A stretch of 64,000 bases of DNA, from contig NC_092462.1 of the NCBI RefSeq assembly GCF_047495875.1, positions 40,771,669 through 40,835,668 on the forward strand, read 5' to 3'. This document shows, in pieces, positions 13,274 to 26,800 of the stretch. Below the pieces are notes generated by a model. That model was given only the letters and a program-made list of their open reading frames with translations. It was not told the origin of the DNA and made no database searches. Both the position numbers and the translations under genes were made by a program. The DNA is from Pithys albifrons albifrons. Lineage: Eukaryota > Chordata > Aves > Passeriformes > Thamnophilidae. Each line of letters begins with the position of its first letter. Position 1 is the stretch's first letter.

Positions 13274-14091
13274 CAAATTTAGACAATAAAATTCTGTATC
13301 TAATGTTCAGGAAAGGGAATAAATTCTCAGGTCCATGCTGATGGCAAGCAATCACGAACTCAGGTTTACTTTTCTGTTATTCTATATAATGTTTTATTTT
13401 CTCATAAAATAGATGCAGATGTGTTCGGAGGTACTATATAGTAAGTAAAATCTAAAATACTGCTTTACAAAAGAAGTCTCACAACCATGATATAAGAAAT
13501 TAAAAGGTAATATTTCCAGAAGAACTCTACTGAATTCTTTGTTATGTGATCTCTAAAACAAAGAAGCCAGATAATTCCTTTTTCATATGCTAAAAAGTCT
13601 GACTACACCCTGTACAATTTGAAATTTTAACTTAATAGAGCTTCTACTGTAATCCCTCTCAGCCCCAGAATCTAACGATTTAACTCATAAAATGGTTTTT
13701 AAATGGCAGTCAATCCTAGCTCCACAAGGATTATTGTGTATATATACACTATACTTAGGGCACCTTCAAACATGCAATAAATTTTTATCCATTCTTTAGC
13801 TGAGTCTAATCTGAACTTGTATGGAGGAAAATGTGGTTTTGTGTTAAATATCTGAATATATTTCTAGTTAATAAACTCATTGCTAAAAATTAAAAAGGCT
13901 GTCAATGTAAGGGTTATCAAAAATCAGACTGAACTTGTAATGGCTTAATTTTTTTCCATTTTGGAACAGGGAATAGATTCACAAAAGCAGCAGTGAAGAA
14001 ATAACTGTTTCTATTCTTTGTCTTCCCCTCTCCACCCACTCACCTCTACCCCCACAAAGTTGATCTCACCATATGTTTTTTAATGCAGTAA

Positions 14092-14525
14092 CTCCTATAT
14101 ATAGGAGACTAGATTTCAACTCCTTCCCCCTGACTGAGATTCAAACCTTTATTTTCTGCCTTCCAGGGGATTCACCTAGCCAATGGATATTCTGTAGTAT
14201 GCTCTCACCTGAGCTATTTGAACTGCTACTTTGACCTAGCTATGTGCCTCCCAAGTGAATTCTTTAACCATCAGACCAAAGAGTCATTCTCTCTCTTTGA
14301 CTCAGTATTTAAATAATCCATGCAGAACAGCTTTTTCCATGGGGATTGAGAGAAGCCAATTATAGATTTCTCACTGGCTTAAGAACTCTTTTGGGAAAGT
14401 GAAAATGTGGGTTCAAGAATGTGCAGACAAGGTCTTGAACCTGATTGTCCCACATTGTATATCAGATGAGGCCCTAACCACAGAGCTATTGAATAAGTGA
14501 AGAGAGGGGGATTCTCTTTCCTTCC
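14092..14525 (-). repeat. Old modular repeat with tRNA-like units
   Basis: Read on the minus strand, three stretches (about 14431-14490, 14211-14278 and 14136-14188) each look like a decayed tRNA-like module. Each has an A-box-like word near one end (for example TAGCTCTGTGGTTAG) and a B-box-like word some 40-50 bp later (GGTTCAAGACC, AGTTCAAATAG, GGTTTGAATCTC). A plus-strand GGTTCAAGA at 14410-14418 is mirrored by TCTTGAACC at 14433-14441, giving a 9-bp inverted repeat with a 14-nt loop. The arrangement resembles palindromic, tRNA-flavoured repeats common in turtles, crocodilians and birds. I cannot assign a family name. The sequences are too decayed to be functional tRNA genes. Confidence 0.5.
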
Positions 14526-17500
14526 ATGAATGATTTACAAAGAGTGTGTAAACCTAATCTTTCATTTCTAGTTCTTTAGTTTTGTGTTTAAATATCTTCT
14601 GCATAGTTACCTATGTCTTTTGCAAGTATACAGATTAATGATTGCATAAAAATGCTATTTTTGGGAATGTTGAAGGACAAATCTTCCCCACGCTTTTTAC
14701 TCCTAAATATTTTCTGAATATTTCTTTTAGTTCCAGATGAAATCAAAGTATGATTTTATTTGTCAGTAAATTTACAATTTTAGTTAAATTGGCGGAGGGT
14801 GGGGTGGGGTGGGGTAGGGTAGAGGAGGAAGACTGATTTTTTTCAATACCTCTTTTGCTAAAGCATCTGACTGAAAAATTATTAAAACATAAACCTCTGC
14901 TGCATATACTTCCAGGTTTCCTAACACTTCTTAGTTTAAGAACCTGTACTCAACTGAACTAGTGTGCTTAAATTAAGAAGGTGTAGTAGAACTTCCTAGT
15001 TACGGGAGTGCTTATTTCAGTTCAAACACAAAGATCGATACAACACCAATGCTGCCTATTTATGAAATCTGAGTCATTTTCCTCTGCTTCTTACATTGCC
15101 AAAAAAAATAAGGAAAAGCCAAAATAAAGTACAGTCTTAATTTATTGGATGATTTTCCCTTCCTTCAGAGATGTAGTAAAGGACAAGAATGGTAATGTGC
15201 CATTCCCAAACTAGAAAGCTTGGTTTCCCAAGCTTTTACTTTATATCAGTGAATGAGTGGTCAGGAATGTAACATACTCTTCCTTCTCCAAGAGTTGTAC
15301 AATAGAAAGATCAAGACACAATCCAAATAACCAAATCAAGCTTTCTAAACACTCATGGCCAGGTTTCTTCAGCTCTCCCTTTCCTTTTCTGGTTGCACAT
15401 ATTGGCAGAGATCCACTGTGCATTTCATGTGGGAAGAGAATGGTCTGTGCACAGTGTGTCCTAGATATCTAGGTCTGCTATGAAAGGCAGTTATACCAGA
15501 GCAGGTATTTGGGCAGCTCTGAGGTTCTCACTTTAAATCAAAAGACTGTTCTGAAATATCTAGTAGATTTGATTGGTTTTTTATTAAATGCTGATAGGAA
15601 ACATACTTAAATCAGTTGTTTGTATGTGTCAGTTCTTGCAAAATAATGCATTTTTTCTGGAAGACTTCTAATCAGAACCTCCAAAGAAATCAACATCCTT
15701 TCTGGAGGACTCGGGTGCATTTGCTAACTGGTAATTTGTTGTTGTTGTTTACCATTTTGCAAAACCATTAATGCATTGGATTCATATAGTTCATTGTTCA
15801 AGCAAAACCTATTGTTAGTAGAACATGCTGAATTTTATTTTTAACCAATCATAGGTCTTTCTCAATAATACTGGACTTTCTTAGTCCATAAAACTAAAAC
15901 TAGTTTCCATTCTGGAAAAATAAGGATATTTCAGCAAATGCTTTATTTTCAAGACCAAAAATGTTTTCTGAACTACAGAGGTGAAAACAAACATAAAATG
16001 TAAATAATTGGTCTTTATTTCTTTCTTCCCACTCCCACACTCTTAGATTTATGCAGCATATTAAAAATAGTAATTTAATAGTAAATCTTAGACATTTTCT
16101 GTTTTGTATCTAATAATTTTCTATTACTTTATGGATTTAACAAAATAAGAAAAAATGAATTTAGCAATATTCAAATAAACATCCAAGATACAAATCTTCA
16201 AAGTGATTAACCATTCATATAAATCAAATTCAGGTAGGAAGTTTTAACACATGGACAACTTCTGCACTCCATTCAGCATTTGATGAAACCTGTAACCTGA
16301 CCAGGAAATCAGCAGGGCAGGCAAACCTGGGGTGTGTTTCTTCTGTCTTGTCCAATCAGCAGAGGTGATTGAGTGAGCTAACTAGCAGCAGCAATCTGAT
16401 GCAAAGTTACCAGGAAAAGAGGAATAGAAGGTTCTGGATGGATCATAAAGTGAATTTTTGCAGTGATTTTTGGGTTTTTTTTTACCCCAAAAAATTCTCT
16501 AAGGGCATCCCTCAGTTATCTCAGCATGTCTCTCTCAAGATTTCCCACAGTTAAGTCCCTCCTGGTCCACAGTATATATTCTGTATCAAATCTGTCTCCT
16601 CCAACTTAAATCATACATTGTCATTGTTTAGGTAAAGCCTTCTTCAATGGCACTTGCCACCTGAAGTTGTTTTCTTACTTCATCTTGTATCAGAAGGCCA
16701 AATTTGATACTCAAGAACATAAAAAAGACCTAACATAAATAAATCCCAAACTTAAGCACTTGTAAACATGGTAACCTTTCCTGGTTTACTTTTCTCAATA
16801 CCAAGCAAAATCTTAAGAATTAAAAATATGAAATTGATTAAAATAGCTTAAAGAATGCTTTTTTCACAATAAATTTATGCTGAGCACATATACAATTCTT
16901 TGTTTTTCATTAGTAAGAAAGTTTTTGGAAATGTATTATTTGTCTAAGCAGTAAAAAATCAGGTCCCTCTACTTTTTAGCTTCAAGGCCCGTCTTGTTAA
17001 GTCAAGCCTCTGATGTAGCCTGATGTATTTCTCTGGTTTTGTAGTACTTAGTATATAAAGTTAATCTCCAGTTAAATGAAAGATGCTTTCCAAAATGATT
17101 TTCCAATCCCATAAATATTTAATAGTAGAAATAATAACACTTAGTGCTTGAGTTAGTTAAGTTTTCTTTTATGGCCTACTGAAGTACATAGATATTTATT
17201 TTGTATGAAATTATGATTAGATTCTACAGGATGCCCATTCATTTACAAAAAAAAAAAAAGAAAAGGAAAGAAGAAATTCTTGCTCAACAAGTACATTATT
17301 TGGTTTTCAAACAAGGTGCTGCAACTTTAATAAAATATCTCTAATTAAACCTTTTAAAGTGGTTTATATAAGTAGACTTTGTAGAACTGGTATACTGCAG
17401 TTAGCCTCATGAAGTATTTTTCTTTTGTACTTGCCTTTGTTTTTATTTGTTTCTATAAAAATTGGGAAAAATCCACATTTGCCTGAAGTGTAGAACTGAA

Positions 17501-19599
17501 TCTTTACATTACATATTCCCTGCTTGGATGTCACACTAAGGCCACTTAAGTCACTTCAGTATCAGTCAGAGATGTTCAGAAACACTTCTTCCGAGTACTT
17601 TAATTGTTCATCAAGACCTAACCCTTTGAATATTGCTTTAAGGCATTTTGGCTTTGCTCTGAGTCACTGAAGCAAAATTGGAGCATCTGGATGCAGTGTC
17701 AAAATAGCCCAGGCAGCTTCAGCGCAGCACCCAAGTGGATAATCTCAACACAGAATACAAACACTGCATTAGCGATTGCCGGAAGGCTACAGTTCATCTT
17801 CCTCTGAAATACAGTACAAGAAAAGTTAAAGAATGATACTTTTTTCTTTGTATCTTCTATTGTGAGAACAAAGAATCAAGCTGTGTTTTGATGCTTTGTC
17901 AAGTGTTTAGCAGCATTTTCAATCCTTGTTTGCCCTACTAATCCACTGATTTTTTTTCTGGACAGGGCAGTGAATGTTTTTTACAGTTTATGCTGTATTA
18001 GATATGTGATTGCAAAAGAAGGAATCCAGTTGATGATGTTGCCTTTGAATCAGCATATTGAATCAAAGTAGAGGAAGAATAAGTGTATGAATATTTTAGT
18101 TTCCTATTAGCAATACAACATCTAATTATATAACATTTCTATGTTGTACACCATAAAATTTCTATAATTCTATGACATTTTATTTCTTTTGCTTTGCTAA
18201 CTTTCACAGATGGCAGCAAAATTATATTTCATTAATTGAAAAGGGCATTGTAAGTAATTTTTGTTTCTCCTGTTGAATTAGGCTTCTTATTTTATTTTCT
18301 CTGAATCTGCTATAAATTTATCTCATGGATAAAACTATGTTGTTCGTTGAAAACTGGTGCACAATTAATACACTATGAGAGCCCGTGAGACATCTGGCAT
18401 GTGTCTACAGCTAAAATCCCCAAGCCAGATTTTTTTTGCCATCGGCAAGAATAGTTTATGTAAGGCTTAGGCCAACAGGTCAAGAAATATAAATGCAGAA
18501 GCATGCTAAACATACCACCTGACATCAGGCTTTGCCTGAAACATGGTTGATCTGTAGAGTGCACACCAGAATGAATACTGGAGTGCAAAACTGGGGCAAA
18601 GCAGCATACATAGCCTGTTTTATGACTTCCTGTTTTCCTGACTGTGCATCTAGAATTTTGTTCTTATATATATTTAAGTGAAACTATATAAAAAAAGATG
18701 CATCAGACTAATTTGAAGGTTTATTTTTATTTCATTCATATAAAGAATTCATATTGTATATTCATATATATATATGTTTATAAACCCAACATACAGTACA
18801 ATCATTGGTTTTTCAATGACATTAAAAAATCTCTGCTACACAGTCTGCTTCACACTACTATTCAAACTATTCACACTGCTCTTACAAATGCATAGCAAAA
18901 TATATTCCATTTGGAACATGTCAAGTAAATGGGTAACACTTTTTCTAGTGTGTCTAGCTGCCATTAATTTAGTTAGTATTCATTCTAATTATACTGATCA
19001 TAATGAATTCATTTAGTACTATGTGAACCTTATACATACTTTTAGGCAATAATTGATTCAGCAATAATTAATGTACATATTAAATGAAGCATTACTACTC
19101 AATGCTATGATAAAGCCATGTTGTTTCATTTGGAAAGCTTTAGAGGAAGTTATGTTTAATCTCATTTGTATTCCAATTGTTGCCAAGAGATATTCTTCAA
19201 TGGTAAAGGGTAATTCACACTGGGAGACTTGCTATCTTTTCAGAGAGATTCAATGTTTGCACTTTTCTAGTGATTCACTTAAAAGACACTAGCACTTCAG
19301 CAAGATTCTTCATGGACATCATAATGCAAGAAAATCTTCCTACTATCCTAAAAACATGAAACATTTCTGATTGTTTAGACCTTATCCAATAAAAGTGATC
19401 TATGAAGTCCTGTAGCACTTAACATATTACGATTGTTCTTCACTTCTACTCCCCCAAGAGTAATTCAAAACTGAGAAAAGAGTATTTTCCATGTATCACA
19501 CATCAGCACAATTAGGTGCCTCAAAGGCATCCATGCCCACTTCAGGGAGCTGCATTAAAATAATGACTAGAGGAAACACAGCAAAACAAGAGTGGCCAT
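14526..19599. other. Unique AT-rich non-coding sequence
   Basis: Apart from the G-rich tract at 14796-14819 and small homopolymer runs, nothing is recognised. The overlapping opposite-strand frames at 15241-15472 and the frame at 16369-16554 have no identifiable domain. Sequence near 17640-17770 is somewhat more complex than its surroundings but carries no clear signal. Confidence 0.5.
14796..14819 (+). other. G-quadruplex-forming (GGGGT)n tract
   Basis: Six consecutive G-runs of three or four bases are separated by a single T or TA. With loops this short the plus strand could fold into a very stable G-quadruplex. It also qualifies as a short GGGGT tandem repeat. Confidence 0.8.
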
Positions 19600-19735
19600 A
19601 ATGGATTAAGATAAGAATTGTCTGGACAGCATCCTGTCTCTGGGCAGTGATTATAAATATATATCCAGAGAAAAGTAAGAATAACAGTTAGATTCCCCAG
19701 CCTCCAGCAGCTGTAGCTGATGAAATTTGTTCAGA
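19600..19735 (+). repeat. Unnamed old interspersed repeat, copy A
   Basis: This segment is collinear with a second copy at 60540-60690. Both carry CCTGTCTCT (19633 here) followed 41-43 bp later by TAAGAATA, and a CAGCT-containing block 78-88 bp after the first word. The word order resembles a widespread sauropsid repeat whose copies read '...agtatcctgtctctgacagtggccag...'. I cannot give it a family name. Both copies are heavily diverged. Confidence 0.5.
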
Positions 19736-20039
19736 TGTATGTAGTTTCTAAAGACTAAGATTTTGTTGGGTTTTTGTTCCATAAATTTATTCTCATAAAC
19801 CTATTTAAATATTAGAATAGTTACCTTTGTCAACAAGTTGCACAGGTCTTCTACCTTGTTCATTTTGTTCATAAAGAGCTACTCTTTTTTCTTCTTTTGA
19901 ATGTGAATTCTTCTATCTTAATTTGAATCTACGTTGCACTGGAATTTAATGAGCTGTAAACTGTCCTTTCCCTATATTCCACCAGTGATTTGTGAGTTTC
20001 ACCTACATCTTTCTTCAGAGATATTTTTAGGAAAAGTAT
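19736..20039. other. AT-rich sequence between two old repeats
   Basis: No feature is recognised. It may be the decayed 3' end of the LINE that follows, but its resemblance to CR1 is too weak to claim. Confidence 0.4.
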
Positions 20040-20880
20040 CCTACTCTGCTCTCTGTACAGAAGCTGTTGTTTATCTTTGTTGCCCTGTTTCAGATTTTAC
20101 ATAATACAGGTGACTTTCAAAGTGTGAGAAGTTTTCGAGTTTGTGCTATTTCAAAATGACTCCCTTAGCTTTTCCTTCTCAGTTTCTTAATGAATGCCAA
20201 TACTGAACAGTTATGCAACTATGGGCTCATTTCTCCATGGTGACTGTCAACTCCAAGCCCACTATGTTAAATTTCCCACTTTCCCTCACCCTGCTCGTGC
20301 CTCACTTGACATTTATTTGTGGAGCATTTATTCTACCATTGTATTGTCCTGTCACTCAGGCTTGGGAGTGCAGAATTTGTGGAGTTCTACCTTGTCTGTC
20401 CTTGTCCTGGCTAACCCAAATAACTCTGATCAGTAACATCTCTCTACAACTTTCATCACCTTTTCCTAGATCATTTATGAATGTTGAACAGCACAGGCCC
20501 TAGAAAAAAAAAAGGTTTTTGGAAAAACCCAGCGGCAGTGTCTTAATTTCAGGCACTGGTTCTTTACTTCTCTCTCTCTACTACTTGGCTTTTAAAGTAT
20601 CAGTTATACATGCCTACCTTCTTATCTGCTTAATTTTTAATAGCCTTATTTTTTTAGTAGCCTTTGTTGAGAAACTTTAGTGAAAACATTTTGCAAGTCC
20701 AAGGTAGACTTCAACCAATCACATCCAGGCAATCAAATCACTTGTATTCATGTGTCTGTTGAATGATATGAAGTGCTTCAGTGGGTCTAAAAAGCAGAAA
20801 TTTCCTTTACAAAAGCCATCTTCACTGATCCCAAATATAGCATATTATCAGAGGACCACTCTTGAATTTTATACTGTAGT
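20040..20880 (-). repeat. Ancient CR1/L3-like LINE remnant (ORF2 region)
   Basis: Landmarks of the reverse-complemented CR1 ORF2 region can be followed in the right order. First comes 'tttgttgccctgtttcaga', then 'ccatggtgactgtcaactcc' and 'cctagatcatttatgaatgt' with 'tgaacagcacaggccctag' near 20470-20500. Then follow 'ttgcaagtccaaggtagact' near 20692, 'ttcatgtgtctgttgaatga' near 20748 and 'cctttacaaaagccatcttc' near 20803. The last words match the part of CR1 upstream of the RT active site. Many indels have destroyed every reading frame, so this is far older than the other CR1 copies in the window. The open frames overlapping it are chance readings. Confidence 0.65.
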
Positions 20881-23800
20881 TCGTACTAAGTTGAACGATA
20901 TGGACTTCAGTATATTAAAGTCTATCAAAAGACAGTGTCAATTTTTGTATTTGCCATTTACCTTTTCATCCAAATTTAATTGCACTGCAGTTTACACTTT
21001 CTACAACTCAGTACCTTTGCAATATACTTCACTAGCAATTTCATTTGAGAATTATCTTATAACTCTTTGAGTGAATGCTATCTTTCTAATGATTTGTTCC
21101 TATTCATATTCTCATCGCTTCCTTTCTCCTTCAAGTGGATGTTCCCACTGAGAGTTATTAAGATACATTATGACACAGTAAGCAATCTTTACCTGTAGTT
21201 TTACAAAATATGTCAATATAATGCTAATTAAAAAGAATTCAGTTAATCTATGAACTTCTCACTTTTCTTCTGCTGATATAGTTTAACTTTGACATATTTT
21301 ACTTAACCTCTGCACTTCTTTATTGTTTCTCTTCCTGTTGAACTTTACAGAAAATATGTATGCCAGGTATTCTCATTTGTTATCTCACATTAAAATTAAT
21401 TAAGTTTTTGTAATAGAGTAGGGGATAAAATAGAACAAATTTTAAATAGGTGCTCCTGTGAAAAAGAAAATCAGTAACTATTTGGAACTGCCCTAGATTT
21501 TAAAAAGTTCTTTGATTACTTCAATATAAAATAAAAATAAAATAAAATATTAAAACAAATGTTTTTGTACACTACGTACTGAATTTTCCTACTTTCTTTA
21601 GTAAATACCCTTTTTCTTTTCAGTTGATGTGTTAAGGAATTCATCCTCTTTAGTTAAAGCAGACCAACACTGTCACTGTAAGAATTGCATTTTATTAACT
21701 CAGCAGTTGCCACTTGTGAAGTGTTAATGGCATTTTTGTCTTTTTTTCTGTCTTTCCATTGTTTAAGTATCATTCTCCCTTTTTCTAACAAAATTCATTC
21801 ATCCAGCTCCTTCCTGCTTCCATACAGAGGAGACTGCAACATCAAACTTCAAGTAGATCAATATCAGATCTAGTTATGCTCAGTTACATAATGTTCAAGT
21901 TAACCAGATAAGCATGTTCTCAATACTGTTTTTGCTACTGTTGTGGTTTTGCTACTTGCCTACAAGTTTTCACTGTCATCAAGCCCTTTTCTGTTTAGAT
22001 CTGATCTTAGGCTCTATGGAAGTCTCCTACAAATTCTTTCTTATAGGCTTTGTTAAGAACACTCCAGTCTACCTTACCTTTGTTCCATAACATGCCATTA
22101 AAATTCTTTTTATTTTTTCATATTTAGTGATCCAAAATATTTGGCTCCAGTTACAATTAGGGACTTATGACCCTGTTTGCAGAGATATTGAAGTCCAACA
22201 GCTTGGGTTGAAATGAAAGGAAGATGTTGACTCAAAATTCTTGTAGACAGGAGATTACTAGTACATAGAGCTGGTCAATGGTTAAGTCTTTCATTCTGGA
22301 TTTGCTAAATAGATGACCCATTATTTGACTATTTTTTTTCAAATACTATTGTATTATTTCTTGTGAAGGATGGATTCTGTTTCTGATTGTCTCCAGAGCT
22401 GTCAAAAAAGTTTAAAAGTTTTAATGACAAAAATAATAGCATTTAAAATTCTTGTTGAACAAATGACGGTCTTTAGAAACAATGCAATTTATTACATTTC
22501 ATGCATACTTTGAGGGCATACTGTATGTGATTTGTACTAATGCTTACGTAGAGGAACAAATGGAAGTGTAGCTTACGCTTACTCCTACTTTCTGGTATGG
22601 ATTAGGTTGAATAGGTAATGAGGGGCTTTTCCTTTTTAATCGGACATGTTAATCTGTAGTTTTTCAGTCAATGATATTGCTTCTTTTATTTTCAAGAGAA
22701 ACTCAGTATTTACTTGTTTCTATACATCTTCCTCTTGAATGTCACTCCACTAGGATTTGTTCAATTGGTGCATTGTTCTTTCAACTCTTGTGACTTTTTA
22801 AACACCTTTGTTCTCATGCACAGTTTTTCCTTTCATGTCTGATGTTTACCTAAGTACTAGTATGCTGGCTGTTCTGGAGCTATTCTTGGGGAAAATGGGA
22901 ATAATTCAGTTAGATGAGTCCATAAGTGGTTCTTTTACAAGAGAAAGATGAAGAAATTAGTATGTGGGAATACTCATAAAGAGTTTTCCCATGGAAATAC
23001 ATGAAATTAGCTACTAATCCAAATAAAATGTCTTTAAAAATGTGGTTCTCTTGAATTAATTTAAAGAAATTTTAAGAAAGCAGGTTCTGGGTGGGATCCC
23101 AGCAAGGAGGATCAGATTGCAAGTTTCATGTTGTGTGCCCAGTGCTTGAGCATTCTTAGGGATTCTGTCCCATTGCTTTCACTTAAGCTTTGCATTTCAA
23201 GATTAGGACCTATCTCAGTAAAGGAATTAAAAAATAAGCGCCTGAAGACACCACTGTCTAAGAAACATACAATACACCACACTTTAGCCCAGAGTCCCTT
23301 TCTGCTGGTGTTGTTTAAGCTCTTGGAAAAATATTATTTACAATGAAAACCTTTAACAACCTTTTAACATGCTTGCTAGCAGGCACTGATTTAATGCTAA
23401 TATGACAGCTAAGATTTTAGTGAGAGACCCTTCTATTTCCCCAAGAGAAATGTTGCACATTCTGAAAACCAGACAAATTTTTCTGGCCAGTGTCTTCTCA
23501 CGTTTGTGCCAGTGGGGATTTGCTGACTACTCACATTATCTTTCACAAGTTAGCACATGTCTATCTTATATAAAAATGTTTATCTTCCTTTCTGACATTT
23601 CTCTAAATAGTCATATAGTTTTTAACAAATGAAAACAGACTTTGTTGCTGTTAAGAAGTGGCTACATAATATCTCTTCCCCCCCCCCCCCCCCAACGTCT
23701 AGACTTACATGATGCAAGACATCAATTTATATCACCTTGCACTCTTGCAAATTAAATTAGGTTTCTTACAAAATGTATTCATAATTGCCAGTAGACTTCT

Positions 23801-26800
23801 CTGAAAAAAAGAAGAGATGAAATGACAATATTGTAATCTCAATAACATTTTTAATGTTAGAAAAAGTGCTGATGAAATAAGGCTCTTTGTATTTTGACTA
23901 CTATTCAGAATGAAAAGTGCTTTATTTTTCATTTACTCTGACCTATTTCTATATATCTACATACAAACTATGTTATTTAATCATACCTATGATCACTCAG
24001 AAATTATTGCATATCACCCCAGATCTGTACTTTTTATATGGTGAATCCTAATATAGATTTTAAAATCTGACATCTTAATCCTTTTAATTTGTATATAATT
24101 TTGTATTTTTGAAATACCTAAATTTGCTTATTTTATGCCTTTACCCCTTTTTTTTAACCTATGTTGTACTTGTTTGTAGATGGAATTTTAGATGATATCT
24201 TGATATAGAATCTGAATGGAAGAAAGTGGAAGAAGTGGAACAAAGTATGACTGCCTTCCTTTTTTTGAACAAGAAGTGTAGATTTGCTTCTTGATTTTTG
24301 TGTTTTAAAGGTCATGTATTTTTGCCAAAACAGAATTTACTGGTTGTAATTTCTGGGGTTTGGGGACAAAACTGTAAAGTCTTCTTTACTTTTCACGCTA
24401 GCCTTTAAATTCTTAATCAAGTAAAATGAACTTCTGAACTTATTCTATGCTGATACATCCATCAATCATATTACTGTGTTTCTCTTAAAAGTTATTGTTT
24501 CATTCTCATATTTAGTATCAACCAGGAGTCAGTTACAGGACCACAGAAATATATGGAGCACTATAGTTAAATACCTCTAGATATTTACAGGTAAAGCAAT
24601 TTATTATTATGAATTGCAATCGCTTTATACTTTCAAATTTCTTACAACTATAAGAGATGCAGATTAAATTTCCCCTTTGAATGAAAGCTGAGATTTGGAA
24701 ATCTTGTTTTAATTCATCTTAAAAAAACTCTTGACTCTTGTACGATTTTGCAATTTTCTATTACATTTTTCAGAAATAGTAAATCATTTCCTCATTCACT
24801 ACTTGGATGAATGTTGGCAGATTATTCCTACTGCTGTCACCAATATCATCCATATGACATTTTAATTCCTCAATGGAGAGTCTAAACCCAGCTATCTTGA
24901 AAGGTGAGATAAAGTATTCTTATCTGTGATAATTCTGAATCAAAAGCAGCATGTTTCCTGTATTTAAGCACTGTGGTGATTTTCCTGTTTTGAAATATTA
25001 ATAATTATTTTGAAAGGTTCAGTTACATACTATAAACATTTTCAGTAGAGGTAATGGTAGAAGTGATCCACTGATCTGTGAATGGCTATGGTTATTTCCT
25101 GTTTTGTCATGTGTGTTTCTCACCAGAAAAGACTGTGAGAGCAAATATTTCACATGATATCAAATTCCCCCATTACTAAACTGTTGCAACATTACTGGTT
25201 CAAGCCCCAGGTTATTATACAAACTGTTACTATTACCTTGATGAGATGAGGTGTCCTGAACTATGGATAGAACAGAATTCAAATTACAGCTTTCTTCCAT
25301 TTCCTGAAAGGCATTTTCTTACACTTATGTTTAGTTTATCTATTATCATGTTTTGGAAATAAGAAGGTATATCAAAATTTTTAACCTGTGAAACAAATTC
25401 AATGACTACATATATGACTTCAAAAGTACCACCAGCTTCCTCAAATTTCCAGTATTCATACTGACTTACTTTTTTTGTTTCAAGTGATATATTTGCATCT
25501 GAAACTAATAGGATTCAGCTGAAAAAGATATTTTAAGATGTGTCCAACACAGGAGATGTTACTGTACCACTCCTTGCTTAATGCACAGTTGTGTGTTCAA
25601 ACATAGCCCTTATTTAGAAGTACTGTGGAACGAAATCTGCCCTGTGGAAACACTGGAAAAAGTAAAGCTACCCAGAGGTTTCAAGCTTGCAGCAGTCATT
25701 AGTCTTCAAGCAGCCTCTGCTTCAGACTTGGGTACAAAAAAAATGTTGTCAGAGCTACTGTATTGTTTTGCTTTGAATCCTCCAGCCTAAATTCATATTT
25801 TTTTTTCTTCTTTCATGTGCTAACTATGAGATTTTTGCAGTAGAAAGAAAATAGCGTAGAAAAGTCTTCCTGTAGTCAGTTTGTAAACCTCACAGAAACC
25901 TCACTTCTGATGTGCATCACTCTTTCATGTTTCCCCTGTTGAGACTGCTTTAAAAAATGGTTTCATTTATACTCTAGCAAACTTTCAGACAAATTCACAA
26001 CTTAATTAAATTAGATCGGAAGTTCAATTGCCAAGCTAAGTCTGTTTATGGAACCATCAAAGGAAAAGGAAAACATTTCCAAGAAAGATTACTGGGTTTG
26101 TAACAAAATTTGTCTGTCAAAAAACAACCAACAACCAAGCACATTGTAATAACTTAAACCATTTTCTATATTGCCCTCTAAACGAGATGTCAGAGGATAA
26201 GGAGAAAATGGATGAAATTTAATGATCATTAAGTACCTTCTTCTGAGAGATAAGCAACTAGTTTTAACAGATGAGGGAGATTCTGTAATATCTTACTAAT
26301 AAGTTTTTATTCAGTCACTAAAATGTAGAGTAAATATTAAAGTAATAACTGACCACGCAATCAAAGTAAAATTCCCTGCCTTGTAAAATTTGGCAATTTC
26401 AGTTTATTTAAGTTTCTTCTCTTTTTAAAGTACAGTTACGTTAAAACTTATGCAAAATATGTAGTTAATAAACCTGATGTAGAAAGAACTGTTTTCTGGG
26501 AGTTACTCCCTTTTTTAGTGATTCTAGATTCTGCTCATGCTTCTGCTCAGTAAGGGTCGTAGAAGAGAGAAATACAGTGGGAAACATTTCTTACAAAGTT
26601 TAATACATATATAGTGGGCTATAGGTTTAAATTACTTTAGTCAATCAACCTGTTTTGATAAGTAAAGCTGCTAGTGATGAAAGGATATGAAAAAATATAA
26701 TGGCTTGAAGGATGAGTTTCTATAGAATATTCCTTTTTTTTTCCCCAGAAAATATTCAGCTATTGTGAGAAACTGTTTTCCTGCATATTCCTGAAGAGAA

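Larger units (their letters stand above)
9431..14091. other. Unique AT-rich non-coding sequence
   Basis: No gene or interspersed repeat is recognised over these 4.6 kb. It contains a (TA)n(CA)n tract at 10671-10688 and a 17-T run at 13257-13273. The open frames at 10916-11143 (plus) and 11400-11655 (minus, two overlapping frames) are short and unremarkable. Confidence 0.5.

Noticed and set aside
14136..14490. Functional tRNA genes
   Set aside because: The A and B boxes are degenerate and acceptor and anticodon stems do not pair; it is a repeat.
20194..21070. Plus-strand open frames of 80, 96 and 106 codons
   Set aside because: The first two are antisense readings through the old LINE remnant. 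The third straddles its end and shows no domain.
25198..25209. A tRNA gene suggested by a B-box-like GGTTCAAGCCC
   Set aside because: No A box at the right distance upstream and no cloverleaf arms; an isolated motif.
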